Shown here: positions 1 through 6,139 of the stretch, piece by piece | Layout: each line of letters starts with the position of its first letter | Position numbering within the stretch: position 1 is the stretch's first letter | Assembly (NCBI GenBank): GCA_947464885.1 | Contig: CANHYZ010000051.1 | Location: forward strand, 1-9,432 | DNA length: 9,432 bases | Direction: 5' to 3' | Source: Flavobacteriales bacterium | GTDB taxonomy: Bacteria > Bacteroidota > Bacteroidia > Flavobacteriales_D > Sanyastnellaceae | The notes under the pieces: generated by a model | The model's input: the letters and a program-made list of their open reading frames with translations, nothing else | The model's database searches: none | What the model was told of the DNA's origin: nothing | Program-made: the position numbers and the translations under genes

Positions 1-1170
1 AACACCGATGGATTCCCACCTGCGCAAAATGGCGTTGTCTTCGGCAACAAGTTTTTCCAGATTGGCGATGGCTTTCTCAATCATACGTTCGTCTTGATGA
101 AATTTTCCAAATGCGAACTGCAGTCGGCAAGCGGCATTGATAATGATTGTCTCCGCGGATGATTTTCCGAGGACACCTGCAGTGGGTTTAGCGAAGGGTT
201 TGTCGAATGCATAGTGTTGGTCCCAATAGGGATTCACGGGCTGCTTTAACCATGTTCTCATTTCGTGGGTGCTGCCATGGAGTAATGCAGTTGTGAGGTG
301 CTCTGCGGCACATAGGGCAGAGGCAATTTGCGCTAGCCGGATCCACGGGGAATTGTGCGGGCGAATACGCCCCAAATTCCAGCAAGCCGCATCGATTGGT
401 TTTAATCCGTATTTCACTTGCATGATGTGGTACTCACGTCGCAACGCCTCCGGATAGGATGATTCAAAACCCTTTTCTAGCAGTCCGGCTTGACCAAAGA
501 GAAGGGCTTCAATTTGCAGCGGATCCGATTGGTGTCGCGCAATGATGGTGTAGGGAATAGCATCCGCTAACAGCGCCATAGCGCCGGCATTGGATTTAAA
601 GCCGAATGCTTTGAAGAATTCCCTCAGCGTGATTTGAGCCCAGTTGCCTTTGTTGAGTTCCAACTCGGTGATGATATTACTCACGCGTTCTTGCAAGCGT
701 TCCACGAGCATTGAGGCTTTCACGTTTTCCCAAACAACGGCCTCTACGTTGTGCGCATTTTTTTCACAAGGGATCCATTCAAACTGATGCAGCCACCGCT
801 GGTAGGTCGTCAAAAAATCGGCTTGTATAAAGTCTTTCATGGCAAGCACAGGCAAATCATGCGGTTGGTGCAGATAGATTTCACGGTCATGATCGAGAAC
901 GACATGGAGAATGACATTTTTGTAGTGGTCATCATCCTGATGTCCGTGACGTATCCAATCGGAAGAACGCAAATGGATTTCGACATGACCGTTCCAGAGT
1001 GTTCCATCGATTCGGATTTGTGCATGCAGAAAATCAGGGCCACCATGGCGGTTGTGTGTTCCGGGGTGAATCACCTCTATCTGCTGGCCGGATGCGCTTC
1101 GAAAATCAGTGGTTGCGAAGCGCTGGAATTTCCAGATATACTGAATGAAGTCCTCACTAATATTAGTCAT
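1..1170 (-). CDS. DUF2851 family protein, 3' end cut off by window edge
   Basis: The minus strand is open without a stop from the ATG at 1170-1168 to base 1, giving 390 codons. The protein begins MTNISEDFIQYIWKF, which is how Bacteroidota DUF2851 proteins typically begin, so the start is well supported. The N-terminal block carries the family signature: HPG (residues 35-37), GGPDF (43-47), W59, VEIH (63-66), SSDW (69-72), H75, H77 and NVILHVV (85-91). The rest (about 100-390) is mainly helical and contains FKAFGFKSNA and LLFGQAGLL segments, also typical of the family. Only a short C-terminal piece should be missing, since relatives are a little over 400 residues (from memory). No signal peptide or membrane segment is visible, so it is probably cytoplasmic. 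Its function is not established. The PD...ExH pattern hints at a nuclease-like fold (inference). It is transcribed divergently from the lipoprotein gene across a 50-bp gap. Confidence 0.9.
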   Translation of the reverse strand, partial: MTNISEDFIQYIWKFQRFATTDFRSASGQQIEVIHPGTHNRHGGPDFLHAQIRIDGTLWNGHVEIHLRSSDWIRHGHQDDDHYKNVILHVVLDHDREIYLHQPHDLPVLAMKDFIQADFLTTYQRWLHQFEWIPCEKNAHNVEAVVWENVKASMLVERLQERVSNIITELELNKGNWAQITLREFFKAFGFKSNAGAMALLADAIPYTIIARHQSDPLQIEALLFGQAGLLEKGFESSYPEALRREYHIMQVKYGLKPIDAACWNLGRIRPHNSPWIRLAQIASALCAAEHLTTALLHGSTHEMRTWLKQPVNPYWDQHYAFDKPFAKPTAGVLGKSSAETIIINAACRLQFAFGKFHQDERMIEKAIANLEKLVAEDNAILRRWESIGV

Positions 1171-1191
1171 GCGCTCGTTTGTTGAAGGGGA

Positions 1192-1199
1192 TAGATTTG
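1192..1199 (+). promoter_or_regulatory. possible -7 element of the lipoprotein promoter
   Basis: TAGATTTG is an exact match to the Bacteroidota -7 consensus TAnnTTTG and lies 21 bp before the ATG at 1221. No TTG/TTTG box sits at the expected 17-21 bp upstream; the nearest, at 1178-1184, is too close. This is therefore a half-match only. It falls in the short divergent gap where a promoter is needed, which is the main reason to keep it. Confidence 0.25.
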
Positions 1200-1220
1200 C
1201 CATATCAAATAAGTATTACG

Positions 1221-1739
1221 ATGAAAACAATTATGTTTATTTTAATTGCTGGAGCATTGTTGGTTACCGGCTGCGGCAAGCGCGAAGTGCGCAAGTCGGC
1301 AACGCTGAACCTCGATTTCGAAGTTGAAGCCAATACTGATTCGGCTTTGGTCTTTCAAACAGCAGGTATGCTTAGCACCATCACCAATGCTTCCATTGCG
1401 GAGGTAAAGGAAGAAATTTCGCGTTACGAGATAAAGAGCATAAAATATTCTATTTGGGAATTGTATGGCAATGATTCGTGTGTTTTCAACGGCACACTCC
1501 GAATTGGCAAGATTGGAGATGCCTCATCAGCGGTATATTATTCCTATAACAATTTTGGATTTGAACCATTGCAAGAGAAAATTGCCATTCCATTTAGCGA
1601 CAATGAGCGGGTGAGGTTGGAGGATTTTCTGCTTTCCGCTGATGGATTGGAATTCGTGTTGGGAGGAAGTTTATCGCACAAGCCTATTCACTTTGTGATG
1701 AATATCGAGCTAAATGTTGACGTGCTTGCAGAGAAGTAG
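1221..1739 (+). CDS. small predicted lipoprotein of unknown function
   Basis: This 172-residue protein starts at ATG 1221, MKTIMFILIAGALLVTGC, a compact lipoprotein signal peptide with lipobox VTGC and the lipidated cysteine at residue 18. An upstream in-frame start at 1179 would add 14 residues before the signal peptide and is rejected. The mature part (19-172) has no membrane helix. It alternates hydrophobic and polar residues as a beta-sandwich would, with one amphipathic helix near residues 55-70 (ASIAEVKEEISRYEIKSIKY). I do not recognise the family. It should be released from the inner membrane by signal peptidase II and held in an envelope membrane, probably facing the periplasm. The stop lies 29 bp before the PNGase F-related gene on the same strand with no terminator between, so cotranscription is likely. 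A role alongside that secreted protein is only a guess from position. Confidence 0.85.
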   Translation: MKTIMFILIAGALLVTGCGKREVRKSATLNLDFEVEANTDSALVFQTAGMLSTITNASIAEVKEEISRYEIKSIKYSIWELYGNDSCVFNGTLRIGKIGDASSAVYYSYNNFGFEPLQEKIAIPFSDNERVRLEDFLLSADGLEFVLGGSLSHKPIHFVMNIELNVDVLAEK

Positions 1740-1758
1740 ACTCGCCGTTGATTTGTTT

Positions 1759-1763
1759 GAGGA
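1759..1763 (+). promoter_or_regulatory. Shine-Dalgarno-like GAGGA that supports the ATG at 1769
   Basis: GAGGA lies 5 nt before the ATG at 1769, a normal spacing for a Shine-Dalgarno sequence. Bacteroidota genes often lack one, and the other plus-strand genes here show none as clear, so it favours 1769 over the in-frame ATGs at 1778 and 1796. It also abuts the 5' arm of the inverted repeat at 1764-1802. Confidence 0.4.
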
Positions 1764-1802
1764 TTCGCATGAAGATTATGGTTAAACTTGCCTTCATGCG
1801 AA
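1764..1802 (+). repeat. perfect 11-bp inverted repeat over the alternative start codons
   Basis: TTCGCATGAAG (1764-1774) and CTTCATGCGAA (1792-1802) are exact reverse complements around a 17-nt loop. The ATG at 1769 lies in the left arm, the ATG at 1796 in the right arm, and the ATG at 1778 in the loop. In mRNA the stem would begin right after the GAGGA at 1759-1763. No U-tract follows, so it is not an intrinsic terminator of the lipoprotein gene. It could be a translation-control hairpin or a DNA operator. The repeat itself is certain; a function is not. Confidence 0.6.
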
Positions 1803-4800
1803 ACCTATTATCTCTTACAGTATTTTTTTTAGTGATGATTGGTTGCTTCGGTTCATTGAATGCGCAGCAAGCCGATACGACAATCGTTCAAACCTTTTCA
1901 TGGGAATCACAGAACAATCCGGCAACGCCCTATGATTCGCCCGGGCGGCGGTGGTTTGATTTTCCTCCGTCGAACAATGGAGTAGAGTATCAGAAGATAC
2001 TCATGTACTATAACTTGACGTGTTTTCAGGATGGCACTGCGGGAGGCTTAGGATATCCTTGTGGTGAATGGGATTATTTGACCTACACGTATTTGTTCGA
2101 CCATACGGGAGTAATTGACAGCACGCTCGCCGAGCATCCGCGTTATTTTGTCAATAATGCCGATTTCGATTCCGTCGCCTTAACGAGTCAGCCTGTTTAC
2201 TTGCAGCGTTCATTTGATCAAACAATCACAGTCGTTGATGACTTGATTGCGGGGTCTGAATCTTTCATCGGGGATGAGAACTCTGCGCAATCGGGTGATT
2301 GGTTTTCGGGTATGACGAAACAATCGGTTTTCTTGTATCGTTCGGAAGAATTGACAGCGGCCGGATTGACCGCAGGAGGATCTGTTGGTGCAGTGGGTTT
2401 TGCATTCGATAATTCGAATCAGACACTGGAGTTTTTGCGTGTGGAATTCGCATTCGTTCCGGACACTGTTGTTAGCGGCATGTACGATGAAGTAGCATTC
2501 ACAGCGCTTTATGATGCTCATACAGCTGTGCTAAACAATGGTTGGCATGATCTGGTGGCTAATAACGCACTGCTGTGGGACGGAAGTTCTTCCTTAGTGT
2601 TGCGCGTGAGCTACACTCAGAGTGAGACGGCTTCGACGCTGATGTCAAGGGCTGAGTCCACTCCATACCTTTCTTCCTGCTCGCGTGAGGGTGATGATCG
2701 CTACTTGCGTTTGGATTGGCAGGATGAAGTTAAGGTTCCCGCAGCTGCATTTGCTTCCGTGAGTGACGAGGTAACCATTATGCTGTGGCAGAATGGTGAT
2801 GCTGCAATTCAACCTCAGAACGGAACCATTTTCGAAGGCGTGAATGCCCTCAATCAGCGTGTATTGAATGTGCATTTACCCTGGAGCAACGGCAATGTGT
2901 ATTGGGATGCCGGTAACAATGGCGGTTATGATCGCATCAACAAGTTAGCAGCAGAGGGTGATTACGAAGGAAGATGGAACCACTGGGCGTTTACCAAAAA
3001 TTGTTCGACAGGTTCCATGAAGATTTACCTTAATGGGGTGTTATGGCATTCAGGTTCGAATTTGGATAATCTCATGCTCGATATCCAGCGCTTCAGCATT
3101 GGCGGAGCTACCGGCTGGTCTAATTTCTATAACGGAAGTGTCGACGAGTTTGCTGTTTTTAATCGCGAGCTGGACGCTGCTGTCATTGCGGATTGGATGA
3201 AACGGGACATTACAACGGATCATCCGAATTGGGCGGATTTACAGGTTTACTATTCCTTCAATGAAACCGATGGGGAGCAGGTGTTGGATGGAAGTGGACA
3301 CAATCACCATGCGTGGGTTCATGGAAATGCTGCGCGTGTGCTTCATCGCGGAGGCGAGCTGTTTCGCAATGCAGAAGTTTCTGCTACACGACCTGTTTTG
3401 AGATTGACCTCGGGTGAATTTGTGACCCACCAGGAAGTACAAACCGTAACCGTGAATGAGGCTATTCCACCGGTATCGGTGGTGACTTTTGAGGTTGACG
3501 ATTATGTTCCGGTGGTAAGCCAGGTTGACTACGCTTGGATTGCAGGAGAAACATATGTGATTGGTTCAACCGGCGATACCATCAGTGTTGTTCCTGTTGC
3601 ACCGGAATACACGCTGAATAATGAGGTGTTTGACTATTGGCAAACGCCTTTTGAGATAGTGAATCGTTATGAGTTGAATCGTTTTATTACGCCCTATGGG
3701 ATTCAGTTGGACTTAGGTTCTGACGGCTGGACATGGGTGGTAGATGTTACGGATTGGGCGCCTTTGTTGCGTGACTCAGTGGAGTTGGAGTCGGGTAACT
3801 GGCAGGAGTTGTTGGATATGAAATTTGTGTTTATCGAGGGTAATCCCGCGCGTGACGTGTTGCGCGTGGAGCGCGTTTGGGATACGAATCAGGGGTTGAG
3901 CAATTTTGACAATGTGGTTCAAACTAAAACGATTTCCAAAAACCCCGGTGAGGCCATGTGGAAATTACTGTCGACCACAACAGGTCATCAGTTCGATAAC
4001 CCGCCGAACTGCGCGGAATTTTGTAACAACCTGCAAAAGGTTGAAGTCAATGAACAGCAAATTGCACAATGGGAAATTATGCAGGAGTGTGCCGATAATC
4101 CGCTTTATCCACAAGGCGGAACATGGATTTTTGATCGCGCGGGCTGGTGTCCGGGGATGAATTCAACTACCAAAGAAATTGAGCTCACGCCGTTTGTTGG
4201 TCAGGCCGACACGTTCATGGTGGACTATGACATAACCTTCAATGATTACGGCAACTATGTTCACTTCTCAACGCTTATCGGATATGGTCAGCCCAATCAT
4301 GCGCATGATCCGGAAATTGACCGCATAACAGCGCCGAGCGCCCTGAAAATCGATAGCCGCAGCAATCCGATCTGTGATAATGCGCGTTTCATTTTGCGCA
4401 ATTTGGGCTCATCTCCGCTGACGAATTTGACGATTTATTATGGAATTGTTGGTGGACAAGAGGAGTCGTATCAATGGAGTGGTAACCTAGGTTTCATGGA
4501 GCGTGAAGAAGTGGAGTTGACTTACGGTGATACGCTGCTTTGGAGCGGGGATGAGGCATTGATAGAGCGCTTTTATATCCGACTGGGTGAAAGCACCGAT
4601 GGGCAGGATGAGAATGGGACGAATAATTATGCGGAATCCCTGTTTCGTCGTCCACCCACCTACAGCTATACCAATCTGGATGACAACCGCATGATTATTC
4701 TCTTGCGCACCAACAATGCCTACAATGAAACGTCATACACCCTCTACAATCAATTTGATGAAGTAGTATTTGAGCGCTCTGATTTTTCTGAGGCCAGTAC

Positions 4801-5281
4801 ATTGTATCGCGATACGATTGCACTGAATGCGGGCTGTTATACGTTTCATCTGAAAGATTCAGATGATGATGGACTGGACTTTTTCGCCAATAGTGATGGA
4901 TCGGGTTACTGTAAGTTGGATCGGGTTAGTGGAATCGATTTCGAGAGTTTCGAGCGCGATTTCGGGAAGGAAATCATACATCGGTTCCATTTTGAAACGA
5001 ATCTGATTAATTCAATCGAAGAGCCTCGAAGCGCGGCGCGAGTGCGCTTGTTTCCGAATCCGGCATCCAACCTAGTTCAGATTGAAACCACCGGAATGGA
5101 TCGTCGATTGACCGTTAACATCACTGATGCACTAGGCAAGTTGATGAGTACACAGGAGGTACATCGAAAAAATGTGTATGAAAGTTTTACAATAGACGTA
5201 CAACTTTTGCAGAAAGGTCTTTATTTTGTAAATATCAACGACGGGAATCTGTTTTCGACGTTGAAACTAGTAAAGCAATAA
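1769..5281 (+). CDS. secreted peptide-N-glycosidase F-related protein with LamG-like insert and T9SS sorting domain
   Basis: This 1170-residue multidomain protein is probably secreted to the cell surface or medium. In order (rough residues): signal peptide 1-33 ending SLNA; first part of the PNGase F N-domain 45-125, with CGEWD at 98-102; a beta-sandwich 180-290 starting near FLYRSEEL, common in T9SS cargo; a LamG-like jelly roll 308-478; the rest of the PNGase F N-domain 630-690, with RFITPY at 638-643 and DVTD at 659-662; the PNGase F C-domain 700-815, with CAEFC at 748-752 and DRAGWCPG at 789-796; an Ig-like domain 840-930; a beta domain with a calcium-loop-like DSDDDGLD at 1030-1037; and a type A sorting domain 1090-1170 (RLFPNPA to KLVKQ). 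D102 and E750 match catalytic Asp60 and Glu206 of PNGase F, but Glu118 is not clearly kept. The known enzyme removes N-glycans from glycoproteins; activity here is inferred. ATG 1769 is chosen for its GAGGA; 1796 also gives a good signal peptide. It sits 4 bp before a Crp/Fnr gene. Confidence 0.88.
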   Translation: MKIMVKLAFMRNLLSLTVFFLVMIGCFGSLNAQQADTTIVQTFSWESQNNPATPYDSPGRRWFDFPPSNNGVEYQKILMYYNLTCFQDGTAGGLGYPCGEWDYLTYTYLFDHTGVIDSTLAEHPRYFVNNADFDSVALTSQPVYLQRSFDQTITVVDDLIAGSESFIGDENSAQSGDWFSGMTKQSVFLYRSEELTAAGLTAGGSVGAVGFAFDNSNQTLEFLRVEFAFVPDTVVSGMYDEVAFTALYDAHTAVLNNGWHDLVANNALLWDGSSSLVLRVSYTQSETASTLMSRAESTPYLSSCSREGDDRYLRLDWQDEVKVPAAAFASVSDEVTIMLWQNGDAAIQPQNGTIFEGVNALNQRVLNVHLPWSNGNVYWDAGNNGGYDRINKLAAEGDYEGRWNHWAFTKNCSTGSMKIYLNGVLWHSGSNLDNLMLDIQRFSIGGATGWSNFYNGSVDEFAVFNRELDAAVIADWMKRDITTDHPNWADLQVYYSFNETDGEQVLDGSGHNHHAWVHGNAARVLHRGGELFRNAEVSATRPVLRLTSGEFVTHQEVQTVTVNEAIPPVSVVTFEVDDYVPVVSQVDYAWIAGETYVIGSTGDTISVVPVAPEYTLNNEVFDYWQTPFEIVNRYELNRFITPYGIQLDLGSDGWTWVVDVTDWAPLLRDSVELESGNWQELLDMKFVFIEGNPARDVLRVERVWDTNQGLSNFDNVVQTKTISKNPGEAMWKLLSTTTGHQFDNPPNCAEFCNNLQKVEVNEQQIAQWEIMQECADNPLYPQGGTWIFDRAGWCPGMNSTTKEIELTPFVGQADTFMVDYDITFNDYGNYVHFSTLIGYGQPNHAHDPEIDRITAPSALKIDSRSNPICDNARFILRNLGSSPLTNLTIYYGIVGGQEESYQWSGNLGFMEREEVELTYGDTLLWSGDEALIERFYIRLGESTDGQDENGTNNYAESLFRRPPTYSYTNLDDNRMIILLRTNNAYNETSYTLYNQFDEVVFERSDFSEASTLYRDTIALNAGCYTFHLKDSDDDGLDFFANSDGSGYCKLDRVSGIDFESFERDFGKEIIHRFHFETNLINSIEEPRSAARVRLFPNPASNLVQIETTGMDRRLTVNITDALGKLMSTQEVHRKNVYESFTIDVQLLQKGLYFVNINDGNLFSTLKLVKQ

Positions 5282-5285
5282 CCCA

Positions 5286-5879
5286 ATGCCCCACTTTTTA
5301 CGCGCTCACATACAGAAGCAAATTGCGCTCTCGAACATCGAGTTTGAGGCTATTTTTAGAGTTATGCAACGTCGCGTGTATCGCAAGAGGGAGTTGTTGC
5401 TCAAGGCTGGTGAGCCGGGTGACTTTTACTTCTTCATTATCCAGGGATGTTTGCGCACTTACACGACGGATGACCGTGGGCATGAGCACATTTTTCACCT
5501 GGCGTTTGAGGATTGGTGGGCAACTGATTTGTTCAGCTTTATCAATGGTGATCCTGCGTTTTTTAGCATAGAAGCATTGGAAGATACAGAGGTGTTGAGT
5601 ATACACCGCGATGATTATGAAATCCTGTTGACGACATATCCGAAGTTCGAGCGTTTTTTCCGACTGTTGATGCAAAAGGCCTATGTCGCTTCGCAACAGC
5701 GAACGATGGATATTATGTCGAAGAGTGCTGAAAAGCGTTACACGGAGTTGATGCGATCACATCCACAGTTGGAGTTACGCGTTGCTCAGCACCACATTGC
5801 TTCGTTTTTGGGAATTACTCCGGAAGCCCTTAGTCGCATCAAGCGTGGCTTGATTGAGAAACGTCGCGCCTCCATCTGA
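5286..5879 (+). CDS. Crp/Fnr-family transcriptional regulator
   Basis: This 197-residue cytoplasmic regulator has the Bacteroidota Crp/Fnr layout. A cupin-like cyclic-nucleotide-binding fold covers about 15-120 (LLLKAGEPGDFYFFIIQGCL in its first half), a long dimer helix about 122-155, and a winged helix-turn-helix about 160-192 with the recognition segment FLGITPEALSRIKRGL. The phosphate-binding cassette of E. coli CRP (GE...RSA) is not visible; the equivalent stretch reads FINGDPAFFSIEALEDTEV. There is also no N-terminal cysteine cluster as in FNR. Binding of cAMP or an iron-sulfur cluster is therefore not supported, and its signal is unknown. The ATG lies 4 bp after the stop of the PNGase F-related gene, so it is probably the last gene of that transcript. 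The strong terminator at 5969-6005 lies about 90 bp downstream. Targets cannot be told from sequence; the upstream genes or the downstream OmpA-family gene are candidates by position only. Confidence 0.9.
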   Translation: MPHFLRAHIQKQIALSNIEFEAIFRVMQRRVYRKRELLLKAGEPGDFYFFIIQGCLRTYTTDDRGHEHIFHLAFEDWWATDLFSFINGDPAFFSIEALEDTEVLSIHRDDYEILLTTYPKFERFFRLLMQKAYVASQQRTMDIMSKSAEKRYTELMRSHPQLELRVAQHHIASFLGITPEALSRIKRGLIEKRRASI

Positions 5880-5968
5880 CTTGAGTCAAGCAGAGGGCCG
5901 ACCTATCGCCTCACTTTCGCTACGGTTAGTTTTATTTGATTAAGGGATTTATTTAAGCAAGTATTTTG

Positions 5969-6010
5969 AAAATCCCGCAGCATGTTCACCCTGCTGCGGG
6001 ATTTTTGTTT
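5969..6010 (+). terminator. strong rho-independent terminator after the Crp/Fnr gene
   Basis: A perfect 14-bp stem (5969-5982 with 5992-6005; core ATCCCGCAGCA / TGCTGCGGGAT) encloses a 9-nt loop and runs into a T-rich tail, TTTTTGTTTT (6001-6010). It ends the 1221-5879 cluster. The A-rich left flank could let it work weakly in the other direction too, although no gene converges on it. Confidence 0.92.
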
Positions 6011-6054
6011 TCGGTCTTAATTTGTTAGGGAATTCCATATTCAGGTGTTCAAAC

Positions 6055-6086
6055 TTGATTTTATTTGAAAACTTGCTGAACATCAA
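6055..6086. promoter_or_regulatory. possible operator: TTGAT and ATCAA half-sites around the -33 box
   Basis: TTGAT (6055-6059) and ATCAA (6082-6086) are inverted copies separated by 22 bp. They match the half-sites of an FNR box in sequence but not in spacing (N4 in the classic site). They flank the -33 box of the promoter at 6072-6102, downstream of a Crp/Fnr gene. Five- to six-base arms can occur by chance, so this is a weak call. Confidence 0.15.
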
Positions 6087-6102
6087 GAATTCACTATTTT
6101 CG
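6072..6102 (+). promoter_or_regulatory. Bacteroidota-type promoter for the OmpA-family gene
   Basis: CTTG (6072-6075) is followed after 19 bp by TATTTTCG (6095-6102). This fits the Bacteroidota primary sigma pattern TTTG-N19-21-TAnnTTTG with one mismatch in each box. Transcription would start near 6108, giving a leader of about 30 nt that is A-rich before the ATG (CTTAAAAAAACC), a usual substitute for a Shine-Dalgarno sequence in this phylum. It lies between the upstream terminator and the gene, where a promoter is required. Confidence 0.6.
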
Positions 6103-6139
6103 TCTCGATAAAAAAGACCGATTCCTTAAAAAAACCTGT

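Noticed and set aside
188..457. Short open frames on both strands (188-385 minus, 269-457 plus)
   Set aside because: They lie inside the DUF2851 coding region in other frames and show no protein-like composition.
751..1185. Plus-strand open frame of 144 codons
   Set aside because: It is antisense to the well-supported DUF2851 gene on the minus strand, and its protein has no recognisable family.
1796..1870. Lipoprotein signal (MIGC) in the PNGase F-related protein
   Set aside because: Met at -3 is a poor lipobox, the hydrophobic core continues past the Cys to a normal SLNA cleavage site, and T9SS cargo normally uses signal peptidase I.
5298..5696. Minus-strand 132-codon open frame
   Set aside because: It is a shadow of the Crp/Fnr gene, without a start signal or recognisable domain.
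5880..5890. Short palindrome CTTGAGTCAAG just after the Crp/Fnr stop
   Set aside because: Five-base arms around one base are common by chance, and the position after the gene gives no regulatory reason.
5930..6068. Direct repeat TTTTATTTGA at 5930-5939 and 6059-6068
   Set aside because: It is an AT-rich 10-mer in AT-rich intergenic DNA with no further extension, so most likely chance.
6011..6121. 8-bp inverted repeat TCGGTCTT / AAGACCGA, 95 nt apart
   Set aside because: With arms this short and so far apart, a chance match within the intergenic region is quite likely.
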